Source: Palsa-147 sp036513895
Lineage (GTDB): Bacteria > Acidobacteriota > Terriglobia > Acidiferrales > UBA7541
Length of the DNA: 64,000 nt
Reading direction: 5' to 3'
NCBI GenBank assembly: GCA_036513895.1
Contig: DATBYF010000113.1
Location: 11,842 to 75,841 of the forward strand
Below, piece by piece: positions 18,470-27,165 of the stretch (positions within the stretch are counted from its first letter, which is position 1; the number at the start of each line of letters is the position of its first letter). Below the pieces are notes generated by a model that searched no databases, was not told the DNA's origin, and worked only from the letters and a program-made list of their open reading frames with translations. A program made the position numbers and the translations under genes.

Positions 18470-21400
18470 CTAGAACATCAATTTCAAAGCGAACTGAATG
18501 ACGCGCGGATCTTCGCGAGTCTTCTGTATCAAGCCGAAGGTCGGGCCGTCCGAGAAGTTCCCGTCAGGGTTCCCGAGCTGCGTGTGGTTCCAGGTGTTGT
18601 AGAATTCCGCGCGAAATTCGGTCTTCCAGCGCTCATTGATCGGAGTCGCCTTTGAAATGACCATGTCCGTATTGCTGATCGCGGGGCCACAGCAAAGCGC
18701 ATGAGGAACATTACCGAATGCTCCAGGCGCCGGGTCCGCGAAGTTCGAAGGGTTGAACCAATATCCGCCGTTGGTCTTGGGATTCGTGAACTGGACTGGA
18801 CCGCTGACTTGCGGCGTATTCGCAGACTCGAAGAAAACGCTGCTCATCAGTTCGGTGTCATCCTCGTCCTGCACGCGAATCGGAAAGCCACTCTGATAAA
18901 TAATAATTGCCGAAACGCCCCAGCCATCGAGCACCTTCCCCGCAAATCCTGAATATTCTGGAACAGGCAGCGTCCAAATCGGGCTGAATACGAATCGGTG
19001 CTTCGCGGATAGAAGTGAATTTCCGCGCGTCGCTTCATAGTTAATCGGATTCAGCTCGTTTTCGAATGACGCGCCTTGGTCAATCGCTTTACTGAACGTG
19101 TAGGACGCCTCGAAGCTCAAACCGTGTGAATAGTTCCTATCAAGAGACAATTGCAGGCCGTTGTAATTCGAATTGGCCATAGTGTCTTCTTGGAAGATGT
19201 TGCTGAACACCGGTACGCCGTCCGGCGGACATCCCGTACTCGTAAGCGGCTGGCAGTTAGGCGACGAATATTGACGCAGTCCGACTAGCGTCACGCCCGG
19301 GCCACCGACCACCGAATTCGCCGGCAGGCAATTTCCTCCCGTGCCGGGGTTATAGGGCAGGTACAGACCTGTGCAACCTGTTACGACGGAAACGCCGGGG
19401 GGCGGCGTATATGGGGGAATCACGGTCCCCCCTGGAATAAAGAACGGACTATCCGCGCTGAATGGACCGCACGTGCCCGACCCGAGGATGTTATTCAATT
19501 GCAGGCAGGTTTCCGGATTACCATAATTCAGATCGTGCGACGCAAGCAGGCGGTGAGCCTGCGTCCCAACGTACGCGATGCGGAAGACCATATCTTTACT
19601 CACTTGCCGCTCGATCGTGAGGTTGTACTGTTCGGCATATTGCGTGCGGAGGTTCGGAGTAAATTCACCAAAAAGAAGAATCGGTCTGAACGACGCCCAA
19701 TCCACGCAACCTGCGGGCCCCCCTGCCGCAGGACATGGCGTCTTTGGAGTCTGATTGATGACTCCCGAGAAGGGATTGGGAGTGACCGGACCCACGCTTG
19801 GATCGCTCGATTGAGGCAAGAACGGCAAATTGAAGTTCGGATTGCTGGTGAATGAACTTCCTCCGAATGGCGGTTCGGCGCTGAATTGTTCGAGAACGAG
19901 TTGTTCCATCGGATTGTAGAAAACACCGAATCCCGCGCGGATACTAGATTTTCCAGCACCGCCGAATAGTTTCCCAAGAAATCCATCCGTCATGGAAGGT
20001 GACCACGCCATTCCGATTCGCGGAGCAAACGCCTTGTAATATGTGGATGTCAATCCGCGCGGAACGCCCTTATCACCGGGGAACACCAGCCCAAGCGGGA
20101 AGACGGAGTTCTGCGCGCTGTTCTGGCCGCAATCCCCGGGAGACAGCCCGGCAGCTTCCGAGCCTGCTGTGTAGATATAGCAAGGATATTGCGTCGTAAC
20201 CTGTCCGGGATGGAAAGTCTGCAGACGATTGCCGGTGTCGTAATACGGAGTGTTCAACTCCCAGCGCAATCCATAATTGAGAGTAAAGCTCGGCTTGATC
20301 TTCCAGCTATCCTGCATAAATAGATAGAAGGCGGTGTTGCGGAGCGTTTCGCCCTGGGCCGCGCCCTGCGAATACGAGTTTGGTGCTCCAAGGAAGTAAT
20401 CTGGGTATCCATCTGAGTAACCAAGATCGTTGGTGATCACAGGATCGCAGCCAGCAGTGACGCCGGGAGGGCAAAGAGCCGAATCGCTAATGAACGAGAA
20501 ATCGCCGTTGACGTTGTAGTAGAGGAATTGATTAAAGTAAGCCTTGCGGAAATCGCCGCCAAATTTGAGTGTGTGGTTGGCGTAAGTTTTAGTGTATGTG
20601 TCGCTCCACTGAAATGAATTACCCGTCTGAGGCAATTCGCCTTCGGTGTTGTTGCCGATCACAAACCCGCCGTCTACGCTGACAAAGGGCACGCCCACGT
20701 GCCCGGGCAGGTTCGTCGTGATACCCAAAGAGGGATTGGCCGGATCTGTAAAGCAATTCGCTGCAGGAACGGCCGATCCGCAAACGTCGTGGATGCTGGC
20801 AACGGTGTTGAGCGGATGGTCCAGGTTGGCTTGGCCTTCGCGAAAATAATTAAATCGAATTTCATTTACGGCGCTTGCCCCAATTGTCCAAGTGTGGGAG
20901 GCATTCCACTGCTGGCTGCGAGTCGTAGTTAAAGCGGGGAATCCTGGAAGGTTTGCGCCGGCCTCTTGGAAAGTCGAAAACGGAACGGTGTCGCTGTCGT
21001 TGTTAAAGTAATAGTAGATGGAGAGTTGTTGGGTTGCGCTGAGTTTCTGGTCAAACCGGGCTGTGGCTTGATTTTCGTATTCCGCTTCGTTCGGGACGGC
21101 GCTAAATGTGCCGGTACCAAACGGCGCGACGTATTTATTGTATAGCGCGAGCGCAGTAGGATCGAAGCACTGTGTGGGTACTAAGTTATTTGGAAAAATG
21201 CTGGAGAATGGCGTCCCAGGGGCGATAGTAGCGCCGCCTTCGGCAGTAACAGCTTGTTGGCAAGTTTGGCCGCTGGATCCAGTCGCGCGGCTCGCGAGTT
21301 GCGTTGCGAACGGCTGATCCACGAGTGTTCCGGCAAACGTCGGGCCGTCTTCCGCGAAGTTGCCGGCAGCCTCGTTTGCGGACGGTAGGATCACTGTTCC

Positions 21401-22339
21401 GGACGAACTACCCTGAATACGCCGATTCCCTTCGTAAGAGCCGAAGATGAAAGACTTGTCTTTCTTGATCGGTGCGCCAAGCGTTCCGCCAAATTGATTC
21501 TGGTGGTAATCCGCAACAGTTGGGTCGAAATAACCGCGGTCATTGAGGGCATTATTTCGCAGGAATTCGTAAATGTCCCCGTGCACTTCGTTGGTGCCTG
21601 ACTTCGTTACCACGTTCACGATCGAACCGGAATTCCGGCCAAATTCGGCGTCGAAAGTGTTGGTAATGACTCGAAATTCCTCAATGGCATCCGGCGACGG
21701 TTGAATTCCCGGAGCGTTCACAAAGATGTCGTTCGCGTCGCCGCCATTGACCATGTAATTGTTCGATCGCCCGCGGCCGCCGTTAACTGAAACCACGCCC
21801 GGATTGTTACTGCCGTAGAAAAGATCTGATCCAAGTTGAGATTGCACGCCCGGCTGCAACTGAAGCAACTGATAAGCGTTGCGTGTGCTGAGCGGAAGTT
21901 CGCGGATCGATTGGTCGTTCATCACCGCGCCGATCTGGGTGCTGGTGGTCTCCACCTGCACGGCGTTGGCCTCGACCGTTACCGTTTCGGTCGCGCCGCC
22001 AACCTGCAGCGTCGCGTTGACAAGCGCCACGTGGCCGATATCAACCGCGACGTCCTTCTCGAGGAATTTTTTAAAGCCGGCCGCGTCTATCGCGACCTGG
22101 TAATGTCCTACCGGCAGTTCGACGATTTCGAACGCGCCGTCCTTATCCGCGTCGACAGTGCGCGTCGTGTCTGTACCGGGGAGCGTAGCAATCACCTGCG
22201 CGGCTGGTACGACTGCTCCCGACGGATCCTTCACCGTTCCGCGTATCGATCCGGTGGTCTGTCCCCACGCGGCATTGGAAAGAAGAAGCACCGCCAAATA
22301 CGCAAGAACGCACACCCCCGCGCCCGCTCTTGTCCTCAT
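18470..22339 (-). CDS. Oar-like TonB-dependent outer-membrane receptor with CarboxypepD_reg-like domain
   Basis: This protein has 1289 residues. A signal peptide (about 1-27, ending NAAWGQ) is followed by a carboxypeptidase-regulatory-like Ig-type domain (about 30-115, SIRGTVKDPSGAVVPAA), a plug (about 130-260) and a very long beta-barrel ending in Phe (ALKLMF). This is the expanded Oar-type receptor common in Acidobacteriota. ATG 22339 has AAAGGAG upstream; the longer frame from 22366 adds a non-signal leader. It is divergent from the MerR-XRE-cupin regulator and the amine importer, so it may bring a peptide- or amine-containing polymer or ligand across the outer membrane (inference). Confidence 0.92.
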   Translation of the reverse strand: MRTRAGAGVCVLAYLAVLLLSNAAWGQTTGSIRGTVKDPSGAVVPAAQVIATLPGTDTTRTVDADKDGAFEIVELPVGHYQVAIDAAGFKKFLEKDVAVDIGHVALVNATLQVGGATETVTVEANAVQVETTSTQIGAVMNDQSIRELPLSTRNAYQLLQLQPGVQSQLGSDLFYGSNNPGVVSVNGGRGRSNNYMVNGGDANDIFVNAPGIQPSPDAIEEFRVITNTFDAEFGRNSGSIVNVVTKSGTNEVHGDIYEFLRNNALNDRGYFDPTVADYHQNQFGGTLGAPIKKDKSFIFGSYEGNRRIQGSSSGTVILPSANEAAGNFAEDGPTFAGTLVDQPFATQLASRATGSSGQTCQQAVTAEGGATIAPGTPFSSIFPNNLVPTQCFDPTALALYNKYVAPFGTGTFSAVPNEAEYENQATARFDQKLSATQQLSIYYYFNNDSDTVPFSTFQEAGANLPGFPALTTTRSQQWNASHTWTIGASAVNEIRFNYFREGQANLDHPLNTVASIHDVCGSAVPAANCFTDPANPSLGITTNLPGHVGVPFVSVDGGFVIGNNTEGELPQTGNSFQWSDTYTKTYANHTLKFGGDFRKAYFNQFLYYNVNGDFSFISDSALCPPGVTAGCDPVITNDLGYSDGYPDYFLGAPNSYSQGAAQGETLRNTAFYLFMQDSWKIKPSFTLNYGLRWELNTPYYDTGNRLQTFHPGQVTTQYPCYIYTAGSEAAGLSPGDCGQNSAQNSVFPLGLVFPGDKGVPRGLTSTYYKAFAPRIGMAWSPSMTDGFLGKLFGGAGKSSIRAGFGVFYNPMEQLVLEQFSAEPPFGGSSFTSNPNFNLPFLPQSSDPSVGPVTPNPFSGVINQTPKTPCPAAGGPAGCVDWASFRPILLFGEFTPNLRTQYAEQYNLTIERQVSKDMVFRIAYVGTQAHRLLASHDLNYGNPETCLQLNNILGSGTCGPFSADSPFFIPGGTVIPPYTPPPGVSVVTGCTGLYLPYNPGTGGNCLPANSVVGGPGVTLVGLRQYSSPNCQPLTSTGCPPDGVPVFSNIFQEDTMANSNYNGLQLSLDRNYSHGLSFEASYTFSKAIDQGASFENELNPINYEATRGNSLLSAKHRFVFSPIWTLPVPEYSGFAGKVLDGWGVSAIIIYQSGFPIRVQDEDDTELMSSVFFESANTPQVSGPVQFTNPKTNGGYWFNPSNFADPAPGAFGNVPHALCCGPAISNTDMVISKATPINERWKTEFRAEFYNTWNHTQLGNPDGNFSDGPTFGLIQKTREDPRVIQFALKLMF

Positions 22340-22410
22340 TTGCGCTCCTTTGAGACTCATCCCCACTCGCAGGAATTAATTTGTTCCCCGAGATTTTAAT
22401 TGCACGGCGC

Positions 22411-22439
22411 GAAAAAACCTTACTATAATCCGCGAACCT
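22411..22439 (+). promoter_or_regulatory. Candidate promoter of the MerR-XRE-cupin gene
   Basis: A consensus -10 hexamer TATAAT is at 22434-22439, about 65 bases before the ATG at 22505; no good -35 is seen, as expected for activator-dependent promoters. Its position inside the longer open frame from 22400 argues for the ATG 22505 start. Confidence 0.4.
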
Positions 22440-22504
22440 TAGTGGAAGGGTTGCAGGTTGTCAAGGAATTTCGCCTTGCTGGGACGGCTCGTCACTCGAA
22501 AAAA

Positions 22505-23302
22505 ATGAATCGGACGCATGCATATCTCCGCATCAGCGACGTCGCGCGCCTTGTAGGCGTTTCGCCATCCGTTTTGCGTACTTGGGAGTCGGTCGGCCTT
22601 ATCTCGCCCGCTCGCACTAACAGCCGTTATCGCCTGTTCAGCTCGGGCGATGTTCGCTTGTTGAAGCGCGCTCAGTTTCTGCGTCGTGCGCGTGGAATGA
22701 ACGCTCCCGCAATCGTTCACACGCTCCGATCGGAAGGCCTGCTAGCGAATCGCGCACCTAATAAACCAAGTACAGTTGGCCCAGTTCTTCGCCGCTTGCG
22801 TCTCAAAACAGGCTATTCGCTTTCCCACGTCGCGAAAACCGCTTCGGTTTCGGTCGGCTTCCTGAGCGCGCTCGAGCGCGGCCACATGAGCGCATCCGTC
22901 GCTACCCTTCTCCGCCTCGCGAATTTTTATCGCGTCAACATTTTGTCGCTCTTTGACGCGGCCGCGGCGAGTCCGAGTCGTGTGCGTCCCAACGAACGCA
23001 AAATTCTCGAAGCTGGTCCTGGAGTGCGAATGGAATTGCTGGCCTGGGGCGATGTCGTCATGGAACCTCACCTGTTCCGCATCGCGCCTGGCGCCGGCAG
23101 CGGAGATTCCTACGCCCACGAAGGCGAGGAGTTCCTTTTCGTGCTTCGCGGCAGCCTGGAGATCGCACTCGAAGGCGGCGACCCTACGATTTTGAGCGCC
23201 GGTGACAGCTTCTATTTCCCAAGCAACATGCGCCATCGCTGGACGAATCGCGGCAAACGAGAAGTCTCCGTGCTGTGGATCAATACGCCGCCGACATTTT
23301 GA
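22505..23302 (+). CDS. MerR-HTH / XRE-HTH / cupin fusion transcription regulator
   Basis: This protein has 265 residues and three modules: a MerR-type winged HTH (about 8-80; ISDVARLVGVSPSVLRTWE and a RYRLFSSGDV wing), an XRE-type HTH (about 95-150; GYSLSHVAKTASVSVGFLSA and SALERGHMS) and a C-terminal cupin_2 domain (about 180-262; HEGEEFLFVLRG and GDSFYFPS). XRE-cupin proteins such as PuuR control polyamine catabolism; an added MerR DNA-binding domain is unusual. The stop is 14 bases before the substrate-binding protein gene, so it heads the amine uptake operon and is divergent from the TonB receptor. The cupin probably senses the imported ligand. Confidence 0.88.
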   Translation: MNRTHAYLRISDVARLVGVSPSVLRTWESVGLISPARTNSRYRLFSSGDVRLLKRAQFLRRARGMNAPAIVHTLRSEGLLANRAPNKPSTVGPVLRRLRLKTGYSLSHVAKTASVSVGFLSALERGHMSASVATLLRLANFYRVNILSLFDAAAASPSRVRPNERKILEAGPGVRMELLAWGDVVMEPHLFRIAPGAGSGDSYAHEGEEFLFVLRGSLEIALEGGDPTILSAGDSFYFPSNMRHRWTNRGKREVSVLWINTPPTF

Positions 23303-23316
23303 ATGAAGGAGTGGCG

Positions 23317-24405
23317 ATGAAAATCAGCGTTCGGACGCCATGGAAACGTCGAGCCGCTCTGGTCGCAGCAGCGCTCGCGTTTCTTTTGGTGCTTTCAGCG
23401 TGCAAAAAAGAGTCTCCATCGCTGAGCCTTCTGGTATGGGAGGGTTACGCGGATCCCTCTTACGTGCATGATTTCGAAACCGCGCACAATTGCAAGATCA
23501 ACGCATCCTACATGGGATCGAGCGACGAGCTCGTCGCCAAGCTTCGCGGCGGCAGCGCCAGCAATTACGACGTGATTTCTCCGTCAAGCGACGTGGCCAC
23601 GATGATCGCGTCATCCGGCCTGGCGGCTCCGATCGATCTTTCGAAAATTCCGTCGTATGAGCAACTGTCGTCACGACTGCGCTTGCTTCCGCTAGTCCGC
23701 GCCAACGGCAACGTCTACGGCGTCCCCTTCACATGGGGACCGAATCCCCTGCTATACGACACGACGGTCTTTCCGCAAGCTCCCGATAGCTGGGCCGTAC
23801 TCTGGGATCCGAAATACAAAGGGAAGATTTCAGTCTGGGATGAGCTTTCAACGCTCTATATGGCCGCTCAAATTCTTGGCTACGACAAGCCCGACCCAAA
23901 CCATCTCTACAACCTCTCCGACGAAGAACTGGAGAACGTAAAGAAAAAACTCCTCGAGCTGAAACCCAACATCCGCAAGATTTGGGCGACTGGAGGCGAA
24001 TTGACAAACCTGTTTGAAAATCACGAAATCGTCGCCGCTATGGGCTGGCCGCTCATGACCAATCAGCTGCGCGCCGCGAATTTCCCAATCGGCGAGACAA
24101 TTCCCAAGGAAAACACTACCGGCTGGATTGATCACCTGATGATCACTGCTGCCAGTGACCACAAAGAACTCGCGACGCAATTTCTCGAGTACATGATCGA
24201 AGGCCAAACGCAAAAGAAAGTTGCGGATGTTACTGGTTACGATCCCGCTAATCCCGGCGCCGCGGCATTCATGGCCGATGCGCAAAAGAAAAATCTCCAT
24301 CTGGACGATGCGGACAATTACATGGCGCGAATTTATTTCTGGCAGCAGGTCCCGCGCCGAGCCAAGTACAACGAGATCTGGAATGAAGTCAAGGCGGCGC
24401 AGTGA
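23317..24405 (+). CDS. Polyamine-type ABC transporter substrate-binding lipoprotein (PotD-like)
   Basis: This protein has 362 residues. The signal peptide ends in a lipobox LSAC with Cys at residue 29, so the mature protein is a membrane-anchored periplasmic lipoprotein. The mature part follows the PotD/PotF layout: LLVWEGYADPSYV at the start, GVPFTWGPNPLLYD in the hinge, and the C-terminal NEIWNEVKA. ATG 23317 is chosen over 23275 because AAGGAG lies just before it and the longer form overlaps the regulator. Spermidine, putrescine or a related amine is the likely ligand. Confidence 0.88.
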   Translation: MKISVRTPWKRRAALVAAALAFLLVLSACKKESPSLSLLVWEGYADPSYVHDFETAHNCKINASYMGSSDELVAKLRGGSASNYDVISPSSDVATMIASSGLAAPIDLSKIPSYEQLSSRLRLLPLVRANGNVYGVPFTWGPNPLLYDTTVFPQAPDSWAVLWDPKYKGKISVWDELSTLYMAAQILGYDKPDPNHLYNLSDEELENVKKKLLELKPNIRKIWATGGELTNLFENHEIVAAMGWPLMTNQLRAANFPIGETIPKENTTGWIDHLMITAASDHKELATQFLEYMIEGQTQKKVADVTGYDPANPGAAAFMADAQKKNLHLDDADNYMARIYFWQQVPRRAKYNEIWNEVKAAQ

Positions 24406-25472
24406 ACTCGCTTCTCTCCATTAGAAATGTCGCTAAGCAATTTCAAAACAGGCAGGTTCTGCGCGGCATCTCGCTCGAAGTCGCTTCTGGCGAATTTCTG
24501 ACGATCCTCGGCGAAAGCGGCTCCGGCAAAACTACCTTGTTGCGCCTGATTGCGGGATTCGAACAGCCCGATAGCGGCGAGATTTGGATGGCGGACGAAA
24601 GGCTCGACACGCTTCCGCCGCATCGCCGCCACGTGAATACGGTGTTCCAGAGTTACGCATTGTTTCCGCACCTATCCGTTTTCGAAAATATCGCCTATGG
24701 CCTGCGAGTTCAGCACGTTACAAAAGCAGAAATTCCCTCGCGCGTTGAACAAGCGCTCGCAATGGTAAAGATGAACGAATTCGCCCATTCGGCGCCCTCG
24801 CGGCTTAGCGGCGGGCAGCAACAGCGCGTCGCGCTCGCCCGCGCTCTCGTGAACCGCCCCCAAGTCCTCTTACTCGATGAGCCGCTCTCCGCTCTCGATG
24901 CCAATCTTCGGCGGCAAATGCAAATCGAACTGAAATCGCTGCAGCGAGAAGTCGGCATCACTTTCATCTTCGTCACGCACGACCAGGAAGAAGCCATGGC
25001 GCTTTCAGATCGGATCGCGCTCCTTCGCGCCGGCATTCTCGAACAGGTCGCCAGCCCGCGCGAAATATACGTCCGGCCCGCGACCGCTTACACCGCCAAG
25101 TTCATCGGCCAAACCAATTTACTTCGCGGACAAGTGAGCGGCGGCGTAGCGACGGCGAGCGGAATTTCCTGGCGCATCGCGGACACATCATCCGCATCCG
25201 GCCCGGCGACTTTTTCTCTCCGGCCCGAATGTATTCGCCTCCTCGGGCAATTCGCTCCTGGCGTTCGCACGACCGATGGCGGCCCCGTTCGTTTTCGTGC
25301 GCGAATCAGAACGCAAACTTTCGGCGGTGCCACCGATCTGCTCGAAATAGCGCTTTCCGATGAAAGCTCGCTCCGCGTGCGCATCCCGAGTCACGGGAGT
25401 CTGCAAGGCGATGCCGAATTCGAATTCGCTCCCGCCGATGCAGTCAGCGTCCGAGAGTCCGAGCCAAACTAG
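24402..25472 (+). CDS. Polyamine-type ABC transporter ATP-binding protein (PotA-like)
   Basis: This protein has 356 residues. Walker A GESGSGKT is at 37-44, the signature is LSGGQQQR, Walker B is VLLLDEP, and the H-loop is FVTHDQEEA. A C-terminal TOBE domain (about 280-350) is typical of the PotA/MalK group. The GTG start overlaps the stop of the binding-protein gene (GTGA), showing translational coupling. It energises the two permeases downstream. Confidence 0.9.
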   Translation: MNSLLSIRNVAKQFQNRQVLRGISLEVASGEFLTILGESGSGKTTLLRLIAGFEQPDSGEIWMADERLDTLPPHRRHVNTVFQSYALFPHLSVFENIAYGLRVQHVTKAEIPSRVEQALAMVKMNEFAHSAPSRLSGGQQQRVALARALVNRPQVLLLDEPLSALDANLRRQMQIELKSLQREVGITFIFVTHDQEEAMALSDRIALLRAGILEQVASPREIYVRPATAYTAKFIGQTNLLRGQVSGGVATASGISWRIADTSSASGPATFSLRPECIRLLGQFAPGVRTTDGGPVRFRARIRTQTFGGATDLLEIALSDESSLRVRIPSHGSLQGDAEFEFAPADAVSVRESEPN

Positions 25473-25474
25473 CC

Positions 25475-26323
25475 ATGTACACCCGCTCCTACAAAGCGAC
25501 CGTCGCCATTCCCCCGCTTCTTTGGGTGACCATCTTCCTCTTAATTCCCTACGCGATTCTTTTTTGCTGCAGCTTCTGGCAGGTTTCTCCCCTTCAAATC
25601 ATCGTCCACGCCTGGACATTCGACAATTATCGTGAGCTCGTTCGAAATCCCGTCTATCTTCAAGTGCTCTTCCGATCGATGCGCATCGCCGGAGCCGTCA
25701 CCATCCTCGCGCTTTTGCTCGGCTATCCCCTCGCCTACTTCCTTTCGTTCTGCGCGACGCGCCGAAAAGATTTATTCTATCAGCTAGTCATCATTCCGCT
25801 CTGGGTCAGTTATCTCGTCCGCGGTTACGCTTGGAAGACGATTCTCGGCAGCGATGGTGTCCTCAATGGATTCTTGGAGTATCTGCGCATCACTTCGCAT
25901 CCGGTTGAATTTTTCCTTTACAGCCCATTCGCCGTCATTCTCACGCTGACGCACATCTATACACCGTTTACGTTCCTCCCGATTTACGCCTCGCTCGAGC
26001 ACGTGCCACGAAACCTAGTGGAAGCTTCGCAGGATCTGGGCGCGTCTCCGTTCCGGACCTTTTGCCGCGTGGTTTTTCCGCTCTCGCTTCCCGGCGTTCT
26101 TGCCGGAGCGACGTTTGCCTTCGTTCTTACACTCGGTGATTTCCTTGCGCCGCTGCTCGTCGGCGGCCCGAGTGGAATCATGATCTCGAACATCGTGGTC
26201 AGCCTGTTCGGCGCGGCCTACAACTGGCCGCTCGGTGCCGCGATTTCGTTCGGCATGCTGGTTCTCGTCGTCACATTGCTTTTCCTCGTCGAGCGCGTTG
26301 AGAAAAAGTTGAGTTTCTCATGA
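25475..26323 (+). CDS. Polyamine-type ABC transporter permease (PotB-like)
   Basis: This protein has 282 residues and six predicted membrane segments. The EAA-loop motif is ASQDLGASPFRTFCRVVFPL, typical of type I importers. It starts two bases after the stop of the ATPase gene and overlaps the next permease gene by four bases. It is the first of two permease subunits that form the transmembrane channel. Confidence 0.88.
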   Translation: MYTRSYKATVAIPPLLWVTIFLLIPYAILFCCSFWQVSPLQIIVHAWTFDNYRELVRNPVYLQVLFRSMRIAGAVTILALLLGYPLAYFLSFCATRRKDLFYQLVIIPLWVSYLVRGYAWKTILGSDGVLNGFLEYLRITSHPVEFFLYSPFAVILTLTHIYTPFTFLPIYASLEHVPRNLVEASQDLGASPFRTFCRVVFPLSLPGVLAGATFAFVLTLGDFLAPLLVGGPSGIMISNIVVSLFGAAYNWPLGAAISFGMLVLVVTLLFLVERVEKKLSFS

Positions 26324-27165
26324 GCTCACGAAACATTGCGGTTTCAGGCTCGCGCTTGCTCAGCGCATATGCTGCGCTGGTGTACGCGTTTCTCTACCTG
26401 CCGATCGTCGTGCTCGCCGTGTATTCGTTCAATGCTGGTGGCGTTGGTGGCTTTCCTCCTCGCAATTTGACGCTCTCGTGGTATCGCATGCTGTTTCAGG
26501 ACGACGCAATCTGGAGCACGCTTCTAAATAGCTTCATCGTCGCGCTGGTGGCAGTCGCGATCTCCATCCTGCTCGGCTTGATGGCGGCGCTCGCTCTCGA
26601 CCGCGTGAATTTTCCGGGTAAAGCGCTCTTTCGCCGCGTGGTTTTGCTCCCGCTGATCCTGCCCGGCATCATCACTGGCCTTTCCCTGCTCATGCTTTTC
26701 GTCGCCGCGGGAATGAAGCTGAGCTTAGTCACCATCACACTCGGCCACGGCACCGCCCTAATTTCCGTCGCCACCACGGAGATTTTCGCGGGCCTGCAAA
26801 AGGTCGACCGTGTTCACGAAGAAGCTTCGCTCGACCTGGGCGCCAATCAATTAACGACGTTTTGGCGCATCACGCTGCCGAACCTACGCGTCTCGATTAT
26901 CGCCGCCGCATTACTGACCTTCACTCTCTCGCTCGATGAAATCGCCGTCAGCTTCTTCCTCATCGGCCGAAATAACACGCTGCCTCTAGAAATTTGGTCG
27001 CGATTGCGGCGCGGTATTACACCGGAAATCAACGCCATTTCGACCATCATCCTTCTCTTTTCAATCATTCTGATTCTCGTGTGGTATCGGCTCAGAGCCC
27101 ATAGCGCAAACATCGCCGAAAGCGCAGCAACTCTTCCCACGGCCATCCAAGGAGATCGCGCATGA
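26320..27165 (+). CDS. Polyamine-type ABC transporter permease (PotC-like)
   Basis: This protein has 281 residues and six membrane segments. The EAA loop ASLDLGANQLTTFWRITLP is seen near residue 170. It overlaps both neighbours by four bases (ATGA), so PotB-like, PotC-like and the amine oxidase are translated as a coupled set. It is the second permease of the heterodimer. Confidence 0.88.
   Translation: MSSRNIAVSGSRLLSAYAALVYAFLYLPIVVLAVYSFNAGGVGGFPPRNLTLSWYRMLFQDDAIWSTLLNSFIVALVAVAISILLGLMAALALDRVNFPGKALFRRVVLLPLILPGIITGLSLLMLFVAAGMKLSLVTITLGHGTALISVATTEIFAGLQKVDRVHEEASLDLGANQLTTFWRITLPNLRVSIIAAALLTFTLSLDEIAVSFFLIGRNNTLPLEIWSRLRRGITPEINAISTIILLFSIILILVWYRLRAHSANIAESAATLPTAIQGDRA

Noticed and set aside
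22400..22504. TTG start at 22400 for the regulator
   Set aside because: The likely -10 promoter element lies inside this stretch, and the extra residues are not part of the MerR domain.
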